From assembly GCF_021869535.1 (NCBI RefSeq), contig NW_026262734.1, positions 114,715,588 to 114,779,587 of the forward strand: 64,000 nucleotides of DNA. The letters run 5' to 3'. The DNA is from Mytilus californianus. Taxonomy: Eukaryota; Mollusca; Bivalvia; Mytilida; Mytilidae. How positions within the stretch are numbered: position 1 is the stretch's first letter; each line of letters begins with the position of its first letter. The position numbers and the translations under genes are program-made. Positions 11,150 to 22,849 of this stretch are shown piece by piece. A model generated the notes under the pieces. The model searched no databases. It worked only from the letters and a program-made list of their open reading frames with translations, and was not told the DNA's origin.

Positions 11150-11440
11150 CATGTAAAAGATTTTACCAACTATATATGTTTGTTTTGCTCACACATTGTT
11201 AATATAATGGAATTATATGCGACTGTCATACAAGTGAGAGGTTTTGGAAGCTACCAAAACCAGGTTTAATCAACCATTTTCTACACAAGGAAATGTCTGT
11301 ACCAAGTCAGGAATATGACAATTGTTTTCCATTCGTTAGATGTAATTGACATTCAGATTTTGCCATTATATAGCAGACTTTCCGTTTTGGATTTCCTTGG
11401 AGTTCGGTTTTTTTGTTATTTGACTTTTTACCTCATACAA
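11150..11440 (+). repeat. 'accaagtcaggaatatgaca' repeat, near-complete copy
   Basis: Ordered blocks GCTCACACATTGTTAATATAA, ATATGCGACTGTCATACAAG, GAGAGGTTTTGG, CCAGGTTTAATC, CCAAGTCAGGAATATGACA and TTTCCTTGGAGTTCGG match the copies at 35605-35800 and 51620-51930. Confidence 0.85.
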
Positions 11441-12529
11441 TATTATCCTATGATAATATAATTCGTAAACTTATGGTTATTAACTTACATATAAACCATA
11501 CCCTCATGGACTTACAATTTACTGGGTATGTTCGTCAGTCAATAAAAATAAAGGGTAAGTAAGACAAAGCAATAAATTGTTTTTTTACTTTATGCCCTTT
11601 CCTAAGATTTGTTCTCATCACAGGCCCAAATGTTAAAAGCAGAAGAGGCATAAACATCTCGTCTAAAATAAACAATATAATTGGTACTACGCTTCTAATT
11701 TGCCTGTGAATAACACATGTTGCTCAAGGACGGGTAGTCAACTTGCAGTAGATTCGAACTGTAGGTATAAAATTATTTAAGATTGACGTGTGTTTTAACA
11801 TTTACATTGACATGTACGTTCAGACAAAACGCCTGAAAGCCATTCTGAATGGATTGTGTGCAAAACTTGATCTTCCAATGCCTCCACAACATATTTAGCG
11901 TAAATTCAGCTAATTCACAAAAAGTCAGAACATAATATGATATATTAGTATTTTTACATCAACAGATAACACTATGATCAGAATACAAGTGAAAAAAAGA
12001 ACAGACACACAGTACACAAGATATCCAATTAAACGGAACAACTAGAACCCAATCAGAGGAAATTAGTCGTTACTTTCATAGACGCATCGGCTCGTGTTCC
12101 TTTCCTGAATTTGTATCATGAAACACATCAAACAGTATGCTACGCTATGATACAGGAGATTATACATTAGAGGTCTTTATTTCGTATTCAATATTTTAAT
12201 TATTTTCCTCTGTATTCATATAATGCAGCTTGTTTTCCATTTTTCTATTCTTTTCCTAAGTATTTTATTATCTGTAAGTCCAACACATACTTTCAAACAA
12301 CCAGTGATAACTAAAGAAGTGATCGCCAAGAACATGCGTGAAACTATAACCAACGCATGGAATAAATAACAATTAAGTAAACCAATTGTAGATTAAGCTC
12401 TCTTATGCTAAACTTCTAAAAAATGTTAGATTATAACATGACTCATCAATAATGCAGTATTTTAGATAAATATGTTTGATCGTGGTGATATAATAATTAT
12501 GTATAAATGGAATAATTTTACAAATTTAC
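11441..12529. other. Intron, no recognised feature
   Basis: AT-rich; nothing recognisable between the repeat and the linker exon. Confidence 0.4.
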
Positions 12530-12622
12530 CTTGAATAGTGCTTGCATTGCTTTTTTTGTTTGGTTATCTTCTTCTATTCTCCAATATCGTGCCACAAAAA
12601 CATCGATTGCTGTCTTATTATC
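12530..12622 (-). CDS. Linker exon between ankyrin repeats and GTPase domain
   Basis: A 93-nt exon with acceptor gatttcatttcag before 12622 and donor TTCAAG|GTAAAT after 12530. It starts and ends between codons (phase 0-0) and encodes 31 residues, DNKTAIDVFVARYWRIEE followed by DNQTKKAMQALFK. D-N-K-T-A-I-D-V matches the start of a degenerate ankyrin repeat (xxGxTPLHxA position), after which the ankyrin pattern fades into a charged helix, so this probably caps the ankyrin array. It follows the 25105-25209 ankyrin exon in phase and joins the GTPase exon through the microexon at 10923-10935. Confidence 0.8.
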
Positions 12623-13465
12623 CTGAAATGAAATCAAGACACTGTTATTGTGTAATAATTCCATGGTATATATGTATATGTGTGCATGTAGTACACTACT
12701 ATGGCTATGTACTGAAAAGAGCAAATTTAATAATTCTGTTGTAAACTAAATAACACTGTATGTATCCGCAAGTCGTTCAATGAAATTAAGAAAACAAATC
12801 AAATCCTCATACGATAGCAGTCATAGATTACCATAAACTGACAGATGGCAAAGAGGTCAGTGTCAAGAACTGACAGATGATAAGACAAAAAGTCTGCATT
12901 TGATAAAATACAATTACAAGTTAATATATACTGACATTGTGTAAGATAAGGCTGTAAAGGAACGATCAACTACATGTATACCTGTGTTGAATGTCACAAT
13001 TAAATATACAATACACAACGTGAACCCAATAAAAAGAAAAAACTGAAAGCAGACGGTCAACATATTGAATATATATACCCTTTTAACCTTTCTATGGACC
13101 AACACACAAGCATCTCTTACATATGGGTCATGTACCTGAAGGCAAATACGCTATTACAGGACTATCATGTTTATTCATTGCTATACATGTTACAGACTTT
13201 TTGTTTATTAAGGCATTTTGGTAAAATGACTGAAATGTGATAAGCAAACATTCACAAATTGCCTGTTAAATTTCGTGTTATTTGTAGAATACATGAGACA
13301 CATTATCATAACCATAAACAATATACCATGAAAAGAAAAAAAGAACTAAAGGTTCAGTTATATTAAGTTCATTCTTCAAATACCAGCTTGGAAATCATTA
13401 TTCATATAATATGATTTTATTTTTATGTTAAACTATGTTTAGTATGCATTCGCTCTGTATTTCAG
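12623..13465. other. Intron, no recognised feature
   Basis: AT-rich intron sequence. The short open frames here (12914-13105 minus and others) have no recognisable motif. Confidence 0.4.
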
Positions 13466-13576
13466 CAGTGCACCTACGAAACGGCAAAACAATTTTTAAC
13501 ATGCAGAAAGTGTGGTGTACCGGCTAAATTTGAGAACAACAACATTGTTGCTAATGTTGAATGTTTTAGTAATTAG
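13466..13576 (+). CDS. Weak candidate: short terminal exon with a Cys pair
   Basis: After a plausible acceptor (tctgtatttcag) a plus-strand frame runs 36 codons to a TAG: QCTYETAKQFLTCRKCGVP, then a stretch ending NVECFSN. It has C-x2-C (TCRKC) and one later Cys, which hints at half of a zinc-binding knuckle. It lies opposite the large minus-strand gene. No partner exon was found and a chance frame of this length is quite possible. Confidence 0.2.
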   Translation, partial: QCTYETAKQFLTCRKCGVPAKFENNNIVANVECFSN

Positions 13577-13739
13577 TTTTATTCTATGATTAGATGCAAG
13601 TTACTATCCCTTTATAGTGATGATTCCCGTAATCGAATTTACACAAAATATGATTAGTGAAAATTTTTCATTTACGATGGAAATAAGGAATACTAGAGCC
13701 TATATGGTATGTTTCTTTGATCTTTTTCAGATTAATTAC

Positions 13740-13905
13740 ATGTATCTTACGTGTTAAAAGTTCAAAATGTTGAGTTAAATAAATGTAAAACTGAAAGAGC
13801 TTGATATTTTAGCAAAAATTTAAGTAAATGTTTATAATATATATGTTTCGAAGGAGAACACGTGTATGTTTCTACCGTAAATGTTCTAATAGTTGCACTT
13901 GTGTA
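13740..13905 (+). repeat. Dispersed repeat, copy 1 (pair with 19600-19735)
   Basis: Shares with 19600-19735 the blocks AAAATGTTGAGTTAAATAAATGTAAA, GATATTTTnGnAAA and CCGTAAATGTTCTAATAGTTGCACTT (the second copy has small differences). Similarity ends just before the inverted-end element at 13956. Confidence 0.75.
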
Positions 13906-13955
13906 TTATATTATAGTTCAGAAAGTTAATGTGCAAGAATGTGTATGTGAAGTTT

Positions 13956-15278
13956 GCAGCCGGTTCGTTATTCGTTATTCGATATTGAATAGCCAACCGA
14001 CTGCTAGCAGTCGGTTCGATATTCAAATGTTCTAAGTTTAATGTAATAAAAAAATAAACATTCGATAACATTCAAAGCAAGATAGTTATTAGTTAATAGT
14101 TGTAAAAATTAAGAGATACAGGAAATCTTTTTTTTTTTACCAATTAAAGTTATCGTATATTTTCGTTGTCCTCAAATATTAACTCTTATTTAAATCGAAT
14201 ATTTCTCTTTATGACCTATAGATTTTTATCAATAGAATATAATCAATAATGAACATTTAAAAGATGATATGTCAACAAAAAAAGAAACGACCCCTCTATG
14301 AAGATTTAAAAACATAAATAAAAACAACTATGGAAAGCCAAACAAACTACATTTTCGATTGACTAAATATTCAGCTATATCCAGGAACGAGGGCTAAGGC
14401 TAGATCTTCCTGATCTCTCAGTCTCCATAATATTATGCATATAGTTAGTTAATATATAGATATAAATGACATCAACTGCAACTTTGAGCCTCCGTAAACA
14501 CAGAAGACAAGAAGTTTACCCATATTCCATATATTGTAATTCATATATTTATATTAACTAATTTTCTGCATAACATTATGAAAATGGAGAGATCAGGGAG
14601 ATCTATTCATCTACCTGTGTCCTTTTAAATGAATTTTCGACCATTTTTAGCTGAAAAGTAACAATTTAAGCCCTCCGTACATTAATCTAGGAAATCCTTT
14701 CGTTACGATCTGTATATATATAAAATATAAAAGATCATTGAACATCATGGACATTGAACGACCAGGGGGTCTCATCGTCACTTAAGCGGTCTCCTGTAGG
14801 TTTTCACTATATATTTGAATATTAAACTGGCACGTTGAGCCCTCCGTAAACATAGAAGACAAGAACATTACCCATATCTTTTTTTTTTTATTTTGGCCCT
14901 CCATAATTATTTGTATTTACATTATTCAATGTAATGTTATCAGAGTGATCGTTTGTTTTGTTTTATTCAAGAAATGTAATGTATACAAGTACATCTGTGA
15001 TTGCATTGTATTAATAAAAATCTATATTTCATAAAACAAATGTGCGATTTACATAAGGGTTTACATTTGACAATGAGACTTTAGGACAGCTTGGAGGGGT
15101 CTTAAAACTTTTTTTACTACATATCTGTTTACTTCCTTTTTTACTACGACTATCATGCTTTTGATGTTATCAAGTATTAACATTTCTATCATTTTCAACT
15201 AAGAAATTTGAATATCGAACCGACTGCTAGCAGCCAGTTTGATATGGAATATAGAATAACGAATAACGAACCGGTCGC
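13956..15278. mobile_element. DNA element with long inverted ends and nested palindromes
   Basis: The left end (13956-14035) and the right end (about 15203-15278) match as inverted copies over about 75 bp, including CCGGTTCGTTATTCGTTATTC and GCAGTCGGTTCGATATTCAAAT. Each end contains CCGACTGCTAGCAG; in the left end it is a perfect 18-bp palindrome (13997-14014). Inside, a second inverted pair (14402-14455 with 14550-14605) carries GATCTTCCTGATCTCTC and its complement. The block CCGTAAACAnAGAAGACAAGAA occurs twice in direct order (about 14493 and 14844). No transposase ORF is visible, and no convincing target duplication was found. Confidence 0.7.
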
Positions 15279-15489
15279 TAACTTGACGTCAATCTATCAA
15301 TGAGCCTAACATGACCATGGTATTTAGCATGAAATCTCACAAGAATATGAACAATTTACAGGTTTAAGCGGATTCTGTCATTTTAATTGGCGAACATGCA
15401 TATAGTGCATCAATTCAACAGTTAGAAGAACGATATGGAGATACGACACAAGCCGGATATTGATAGGTTCTCCCTACTTTTGATTGATT

Positions 15490-16560
15490 AAGAAAACGCA
15501 GATGAAAGAATGGAAGCTATGTGTATTATAGAACATTCTAAGAACATTAAACGGCTTATGATTTATTTACCGTTTTACTTTCATGATCGATGGAGAAATG
15601 TAGTCATGCGAACAAGGGTAAAGAAAGAATCGGTGACATTTACACACTTTGTGCAGTTTGTGAAACAGGAAGCTAAAAAGGCAAATTCAAAACCGTTATA
15701 AACAGTTAATGTCATTGTTTTGGTTATCTCAGAATAGGAAACAGGACATTTAACTGTAGATTGCGAGACTCGTGTCTTATTTGTTACATAAAACATCGAA
15801 TTTTTCTTCACGGTATCAAGGGATATTACTCCAATGAAACGTATCAATGTTCTACAAAGATTGAAAACAAGATCCTGAAACAGAGAAAAAGTTCGACATC
15901 AGTTGAATGGAAGACCATCGCATACACAAGCCATTTATCACATACTAACGACCAAATTGGGGCCGGAGATATGTCACGTGCGATGACTATAATACCAGAA
16001 AGGATAGAACAAAGCGCCTTGTGTATAGTCAAATGCATTTTTTGATTCAGGAGGTATCGTGTCATTCTGTACAGAAAAAAACTGTTACATAAGATCGGCG
16101 AAAATGGTAAAAGAATGAAGATTACATTAAATACTATGAAAGACCGTACAAGATGACTATTTATGCAGTTTCTGGAATAAAAGTACTGGACCTAGAAATG
16201 AATGATCTTGTAGAACTCACAAGAGTCTCCAAAAAAGATGCCAGTATCAGTGGATCACATTCCGAAAAAAAAGAAGAAATATCAAAATGGAGTCACTTGT
16301 CCGGAATGAGATGGCCTCATTATGATGCTAGTATTGGACTTATTATAGGCAATAAGGTTCCAGATGCTTTAACACCCAACACCGTTTGACCAAGTAGACA
16401 CGCACTACATTAGAATGGATTATATGGGGTCTGATTCGAGAATATCCCCAAACTGATAAAGTCGTTCATCGAGTACAGATGTCTGCAATTCATGACAAAG
16501 AGCATTAAAGGCTTAACGAGCTAGTTGGAAAATCTATAAACTTTGATTTCTATGAACGCA
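15490..16560 (+). mobile_element. BEL/Pao retrotransposon fragment: gag end, protease, A17 linker
   Basis: Broken frames on the plus strand give an ordered series of BEL/Pao-type motifs. A gag-like segment LPFYFHDRWRNVV is at about 15570. A decayed zinc-knuckle region follows (CxxC...H near 15775). Aspartic-protease D-S-G is at about 16048-16056 (FDSGGIVSFCTEK), and an A17-type stretch YDASIGLIIGNKVPDALTP is at about 16320-16378. Frameshifts and stops separate the pieces, so it is dead. Reverse transcriptase and RNase H are missing; the integrase remnant resumes at 18040 after an interruption by PLE tails. No LTR was recognised. Confidence 0.8.
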
Positions 16561-16570
16561 AGATAGAAAA

Positions 16571-16975
16571 AAGAAGGAGATGCAGTATGATTTTCAACGA
16601 GACAACTATCAACCTACGTTCAAACCAAGTGAATGTAAGCCGTTGTAGGCAACCGTAAGTCCTTCAACAATGTGCGAAAACCCATCCCATAAAGTCGGCC
16701 ATAAGGGCCTCGACCGACAAAACATGAAACAATTAAAATGAAAAAAACTAACGGCCCAATTTATAACAAAACAATCTACGAAAAAACAAGTATGATTGGC
16801 ATGAAGCAACGACAACAACTGAACTCCAAGCTCCATACTTGGTACAAGCACATACATAATGTGGCGGGGTTAAACATGTGTGTGAGGCTCAACCTTCCCC
16901 CTTACCTTGGACAGTGGTGTTCAGCAGAACACAACAACAAACTATAAAAAACAAGTTAAAAAGCATGACTTGTTG
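16571..16975 (-). repeat. PLE tail family 1, minus copy
   Basis: Carries the family-1 order in minus orientation: AGTATGATTTTCAACGAGACAACT, CCTTCAACAATG, AAACTAACGGCCC, CAACGACAACAACTGAA and GTGGCGGGGTTAAACATGTG. It lies in the gap of the BEL/Pao element. Confidence 0.85.
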
Positions 16976-17234
16976 CAATGCCAACATGAAGTTATCGACA
17001 GCTTGGAGTACCGTGGAAGTGCTGATATGTATAACAATATTATATCGTTTTGTTTTAATAACTGATACTACAATACATATTTATAGCAATAAAAACAATG
17101 TTCAAAGATTTAATTACAATGTTGAATTGGGAACCGTTTTAAATAAGTTAAGTTAAAGAATTGATAAGTTAACCCGAATCGTATATAAAGTGCTGGGCTA
17201 GGTAACAATATCACCGAAAAATTAAGAATGTGTC

Positions 17235-17850
17235 ACCTAAATGGTGTTGGATGTGTACTGATTAAGTCTTAGATGCATTATTTTTTTATTATTTGTTATT
17301 GGCTTTGAACTAGCTGTCAAGAACTGCAAGTACTCTCAGATCTGTGCTTAGTGTTTTTTTCTTGTTGAAATGTACAAGGATCCGGTCACGTCCACTCTGT
17401 GTTTTTGTTATATGTATTTCTATTTGTATCCATCTGATGAGTTAAGCCATTTTCAACTGATTGTAATGTTTCGTTCTTATGTTGTACTATCACATCACTC
17501 TCCCAGAATAGGGGAGGGTTTGGATCCCGCTAACATGTTAAACCCCGCCACATTCTGCGTGTATGTGCCTCTCCCAAGTCACAGCATGTAATTCAGTGGT
17601 TGTCGTTTGATGCTGTGTTACATGTTTGTTTTTCGTAATGTTTTTGTTCATCATTTAGGCCGTTAGTTTTCTCGTTTGAATTGTTTTACATTTGTGATTA
17701 CGGGGTCTTTTATAACTGACAATGCGATATGGGTTTTGCTCATTGTTGAAGGCCGTACGATGCCCTGCAGCTGTTAATTTCTGAGTCATTTGGTCACTTG
17801 TGGAGAGTTGTCTCATCGGAATTCATACCACATCTTCTTTTTTATATTCT
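17235..17850 (+). repeat. PLE tail family 1, near full-length plus copy
   Basis: Begins GGATGTGTACTGATTAAGTC and passes through AGCTGTCAAGAACTGCAAGT, GTCACGTCCACTCTGTGTTT, GGATCCCGCTAACATGTTAA, TTCAGTGGTTGTCGTTTG, GGCCGTTAGTTTTCTCGTTT and TTGTTGAAGGCCGTACG, ending near CATACCACATCTTCTT. The same opening sequence follows PLE ORF ends at 32170 and 63650. Together with 16571-16975 it makes a tail-to-tail inverted pair. Confidence 0.85.
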
Positions 17851-18039
17851 GTCTGAAATATGTTTTACAGGTACATTTAAACTTGTTAACATACTCTTTG
17901 TATCTATGGAAGTATTTAGAAAAATATTGAGGTGACGAAATCCCTGACTTAATAATGTACACGTAATACATAGATTCAAATGTAGTGCATATGAACTTTC
18001 CATTCTAGACTATAACTTTTTTACGAAATTTCATAGAAA

Positions 18040-18760
18040 AATTGGCACAGTCTTAGCCGTTAAAGGAGTATCTTTCGGAAATTGCATCGCCTATATTCAA
18101 AGAAGTGCAACCTAAAGAAGTCTTCCAAACTCGTTAAGCTTGATTCATTCATAGACGATGGTTTGTTAAGAGTAAGTGGACGATAAAAGCGTGCTGGTTT
18201 GCTGTATGATGCGAAAGATCCAATAATATTACTAAAGACTCAAGCATTTCAAAGTTGATCATTGAAGACATTAACCGTTCAGTCGGACACTATAGTAAAC
18301 ACTCAATTCTGGCAGAATGTACGCATAAGGTTTGGATTATACGTGCTAATTATAATAGAAGAAGTTTAGTGAAACGAAATGGAGTCATTTTACTTGTCTT
18401 TCAATCCGTGCAGTTCACGTGGAAATCGTACATTCTATGAATACTGGATTTTGTATAAACGCATGCAGACGCTTTATATCTCGTAGAGGAAATCCAGTAT
18501 TCATAAGATCTGATATCAGATAATAGAACAAATCTAGTTGGAACAGAAAGGGAAATGAGAGAAGAAATAGAAAGATAGAACATCGACAAGATGAATAATT
18601 TCCTGCTTCTGAAAAATAAAAAAAATGGACATTCAACCCTCCAGCCGCTTCACATTTCGGCGGTATGTGGGTTATATTATCGAGATCAGTTCTATAAAAA
18701 ATAAAATCGCGGTGAGATCGTGGTATGGTCGGCTTAAATATTCAATATTTCATAGTTTTC
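18040..18760 (+). mobile_element. BEL/Pao retrotransposon fragment: integrase
   Basis: Interrupted plus-strand frames match the order of a Pao integrase. A segment DDGLLR is at about 18158. LIIEDINRSVGHYSKHSILAE is at about 18255-18317. A decayed VKRNGVI...VQFTW segment follows, then [13 protein letters not shown] near 18480-18520. TNLVGTEREMREEIE is at 18529-18573, and a shifted PPAASHFGG-like end is near 18640. Several stops and frameshifts and a shortened middle show it is inactive. It is probably the 3' half of the same insertion as 15490-16560. Confidence 0.78.
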
Positions 18761-18799
18761 AAATTCATACCACGACAATATATGATCCTGATAAGATCT

Positions 18800-19540
18800 T
18801 AATACCATTCCACTACGATAGTAGTACGTTCTAGTGAAGAATTATGTAGCTCTTGCTACATCTAATAAGACCTTAACACGTCTTACATGATTTCTGTACG
18901 CTTCTACCAAGACCTTCCTGAGCGCATCACGATCTCAATACGAGTCTACTACGATAGAAGCACAACTCCACTACGTTTCCAATCGTTGTCACTGTTCTCC
19001 TCGTCCCTATAAATATTTTGACTTTCCGGTTGTATACACAACAGTTTTCTTGAGAACACTACCGCCAAAGGTGTCAAACACACATTGCATCCATTATTGT
19101 ATGGCAACAGAATGATGTCGTGCAATTATCGTGGCTAGGACGTAGTAGTATCTAATAAAGTTGCACTAAGGATGGCAAGCACGTAGTAGCAGCGTACTAT
19201 TGTCTTCCTCATCGAAGTATAATCATATCAATATCGTAGTATAATAGTATGATAAAGACGTTGTGAAATCGGGATAGTCGCAGATAAATTGTAGTAAGGT
19301 CCAAGCAAAATCTTTTCCATGGGATTCCCGATTGCACTACGTTTCCAATTCAATGCTTCTACGCCCATGCTGACCTCACTACGCCCGTACTGACTTTTTC
19401 CCACGATTTTACTACGACTAGTTTTGGCCATGACTGCACTACGAATGTTTTGAGCATGTTCAAAATCGATCGTGGACATCAACGATTATGAAAATATTAG
19501 CACATCCTTTCTACGACCACCATGATCTGACTACGACTCA
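18800..19540. repeat. CTACG-rich tract of unknown origin
   Basis: The word CTACG or its complement CGTAG recurs at irregular short spacings, often as CACTACG or ACTACGA (near 18815, 18949, 18974, 19142, 19336, 19360, 19381, 19410, 19440, 19512 and 19533). The tract follows directly after the BEL/Pao integrase remnant. A minus-strand frame (19228-19482) has no recognisable domain. I do not recognise the sequence; it could be the decayed end of an element or an old minisatellite. Confidence 0.5.
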
Positions 19541-19599
19541 TAACACATGTTATCATTTTTGAGGTCATAGCGGGATCCTTGTCTGAGTTTGATGGGGGT

Positions 19600-19735
19600 A
19601 TTACATGTTACAAGTTCGACATTTTGAGTTAAATTAATGTAAAATGTAAAAGAATTTGCCCATGATATTTTGGAAATTATTTACGTATATTTTTCCATCG
19701 TAAATGTTCTAATAGTTGCACTTTTTGAAAATTGT
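19600..19735 (+). repeat. Dispersed repeat, copy 2 (pair with 13740-13905)
   Basis: Shares ACATTTTGAGTTAAATTAATGT and CGTAAATGTTCTAATAGTTG with 13740-13905, in the same orientation. Confidence 0.7.
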
Positions 19736-21339
19736 AAGTTTTGATATTGGACTTTAGTATGTTTTATCTCTAATTTTGTCTAATCTTTGCGTAACTGAAA
19801 TCAGAGGTTTGAACGGTAGTAATTAGTATTTTGTGGTCTACAAATCATATGTTGAATTCTTATTACATGAGGCATCATATTCTATTTTCCGAATTCTGGA
19901 AATTCAAGAATTTAGACATTCTACAGTTTTCCTTCTATACATGCGTTTCACCAATGCTGGGTTTGGTTATGATGTAACTGCCTCTGATAATCCAGGAAGT
20001 AAGTAAACCTAACCATGCTAATGTTACTTTAAATCTTTTTGAAACACATGGAAAAGAAGTATATGTGTACTGTTTGCAAAACCCCACGTTTTTTGAGCGT
20101 TTAGTATTTAATCAGAAAAAATGTAATATCAGAGCTGACTGTGTCATGGTCTGGGTATCGAAAAATTTGGTTATAGTTCCATGATCAGATTTATGATCAA
20201 ATTTGATACCAAACGATATATTTGTAACACTTTCAAGTGTGTTCATCCCCCAAAACGTGTTCATTTTGTGCAAAAAGAGTGTGCTTAAAATTATATAACA
20301 CGTGAACGTGTCCACTACGCCGATCATCTCAAATTAGCGCTAATGTGTCCTCTGTGACTACATGACCGTCAACGCCAAATTTAATGATGAAGTTGGATTT
20401 CTGTTCGGGTTCAAAGACAACAAAAGTATGAAAACCTCTACTAGAAAATAGAAATGCAGATGTGTTTAGAATATACACAGTTAAACCAAGACCATCAAAA
20501 ATAGTGACCTCGTTAAATTGAAATGTCATAGACTGAAGGATGGTAAAAAATTACAAATTGAATTGAACAAGAATCCAGTGAAAATCTTAATGATTGTCGG
20601 TGTTGCATATTGATGACGAACATGACAATTTAAAATGAATACACTATTCTATATTAGGCATTAATCATAAAGGAAGGTGTAGACGGGGATTTCTTCTAAT
20701 CTGTATTTGTTTAATGTTTAGGTATTTGTTCTCACTTTGTTATTTTTTACCCATTATTTCTTATTTTTGTTATTTAAGCAACCCACTATTATCTGTTCTT
20801 TATATTAAATCAACCAATTATTCTATGGTTTTTATTCTGTTTGCCCATTTTTCTATATTGTGTGTAAGTTGTTGTCCCATTATGATCTATTCTGTTAAAC
20901 CTTTCTAGACCCCGATACAGTTTTGAGCTTGATTTTATTATACACTTTAGAGTAATGTTTAAAGAGACATCTAAAGAGAGCTAATGTAATAATAGTTTGG
21001 GCATAATTAAAAAGGAAATGTTAAGGCGTCCTTTAGCAGCTAGACATGTTCGGTAGTTCACTGACGTCGGACACGTTCTTGAGTGTTACATATTTTCCAC
21101 AAAAAAAAATCAAAACAAATTGAAACAGAACCTGCCATTCTAACATTTTATGAAGTATCAAATGATTGTCGAAATTTTAATAATTAAGTTATAATTATTT
21201 ATTATTATTATAATGCTTAATATGGAAGTGTTCATATTTTGTAAATGTCACAGATAAAAGCTGCTCTATTATTAAGTATCCTAATCCTATGCATTGAACA
21301 TTATTTGAAAAATTTACGTTTTTACAGAATAAGAACTAT
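19736..21339. other. Intron, mostly unrecognised
   Basis: AT-rich. The stretch 20700-20910 shares a TTTTTACCCATTATTTC word and a GCCCATTTTTC word with 52880-52975, so it is probably a diverged copy of the same dispersed repeat. Nothing else recognised. Confidence 0.4.
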
Positions 21340-21530
21340 TACTGCATTATATATAAAGCATCGTGGGTCGATTTGTTTAGAGCGTTGGACAAAGTACAGG
21401 TGGTGTTGCTACGATGTCACAGAATCAGGGGTTCGAATCCTTCTACGGGAAGAACTAAACTTTGCACACACAATTTTGCTGATAGACAATTATTGTGCTG
21501 AATTTGAGACGTAGTGTATATAAACTATGG
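21340..21530 (+). mobile_element. tRNA-derived SINE, copy 1
   Basis: A tRNA-like head has an A-box-like TTAGAGCGTTGGAC and a B-box GGTTCGAATCC (about 21430), separated by GTACAGGTGGTGTTGCTACnA. Downstream the body contains TGCTGAATTTGAGACGTAGTGTATATA. The same head and body recur at 21905-22085. The cloverleaf is not intact, so this is a SINE and not a tRNA gene. Confidence 0.75.
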
Positions 21531-21619
21531 TGTAAGTTATGTGTAACCACATGTTATACGATAGACAATATGGGTTGTAAAGTTGTCACATATTTAATCG
21601 AATAGATCACCCAGGGTTT

Positions 21620-21745
21620 GTTGGAGTTTGTGTTCAGCAGTCTTTAGTTTTCTTTTTTTTCCTTTTTTCCCTGGCATTTACAGTTTATTTTCGACTTATG
21701 CTTTTAAATTTCTCTCTAGTATCTCTCGCCTCTCTTTTATATGAT
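21620..21745 (+). repeat. Diverged 3' fragment of a dispersed repeat
   Basis: Contains CAGTTTATTTTCGACTTATG and TCTCTAGTATCTCTCGCCTCTCTTTTAT, which resemble from memory the end of a mussel dispersed repeat whose upstream part is seen at 58735-58945. Confidence 0.35.
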
Positions 21746-21904
21746 AAAACTAAAATTTGATTTTACGGAATGTTAGGTAAATATATCACAAAAAAAAAGC
21801 GAATCAGCAAAGTAAACCAGCAGCTTGCCACCAATCAACATGTACTGTGTTTTAATCCTAGCTATATACCACGAGGAACGACATTACTCGACTAACGAAA
21901 GCGT

Positions 21905-22085
21905 TATTTCATATAGCATAGTTGTTCGAGTGGTGTGTGGCGCGTGCTGGACACGATACAGGTGGTGTTGCTACAAAGTCTCAGAACCAGGGTTCGATTC
22001 CGCTAAGGGAAGAACAAACATTTGATATGGCAAATTTGCAGAACTTACATTGTTGGGATAAATTTGAGCCAAAGTGTATATAGAT
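21905..22085 (+). mobile_element. tRNA-derived SINE, copy 2
   Basis: Same organisation as the copy 560 bp upstream: GCGTGCTGGACACGATACAG, GGTGGTGTTGCTAC, B-box GGTTCGATTCC (about 21991), a GGGAAGAACAAACA stretch, then AAATTTGAGCCAAAGTGTATATA at the end. Confidence 0.75.
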
Positions 22086-22619
22086 AACCTCATTATAAAT
22101 TCATAATAGTATAAATATAAGATAATCCTTATTACAAAAGTATCCATCAAGTAATATGTGTATCTTCCAACCGGGTTCATGGCTGTGTATATCTGTGTTA
22201 CGAAAGAAGATGACTAGCGATACATAATGTTATGGTCACAATGATAAGCAAGTGAAAGTGACGTTACCATTAATGTTTAAAATAGCATATTGCTTGTTTA
22301 TAGAGAGAAAAGAAATGACTTGCTTGACAATTGGTAACATAACCCAGCCATGTATATCTGTGATCGAACATCCTTTTAAAGATATCAATTTAAAAAAAAA
22401 AATGTATTTGTGTACATGGTCATGTGATTACACAAATCAAATATCATAGTCGTACTTGACACAAATTTCCGGAATGTTTGGTTTGTAATGACCTTCACTT
22501 TCGTGTTTGTTTTGTCTCTAAACTTTTCCAATCGGGCCTTCATTTATGACTAGCTAAACACGACTGCTAAAATAAGAAAGAGCAACAACGTTAACTGAGG
22601 TACTTTGATACACATTTTC

Positions 22620-22760
22620 GTTTAGGGGCCAGCTAAATTCCGACTCCGGGTGCGGGATTTACGTTTTGCGGTTGTGACCTTGGGCTGTTTTCTGCTCTTT
22701 TGTCGGGTTGTTATCTCTTTGACACGGTCCTCGCTTCCAATCTCAAATTTTTTTTAAAGT
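22620..22760 (+). repeat. PLE tail family 2, 3'-end fragment
   Basis: Contains AGGGGCCAGCTAAATTCCGA, TCCGGGTGCGGGATTTACG and GTCGGGTTGTTATCTCTTTG, the 3' part of the repeat that is full-length at 29590-30165. Confidence 0.85.
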
Positions 22761-22849
22761 CAGAAAAAATTAGTAGGATGACACGTGTTCCTCCGGATGG
22801 TATTTTGGGGAATTAGGGTTGATAAAGTACAAAATGTACATAAGCTACT

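Noticed and set aside
21340-21440. tRNA gene
   Set aside because: A good B-box and an A-box-like word are present but the acceptor stem and spacing are not tRNA-like, and a second copy has the same non-tRNA body; called a SINE.
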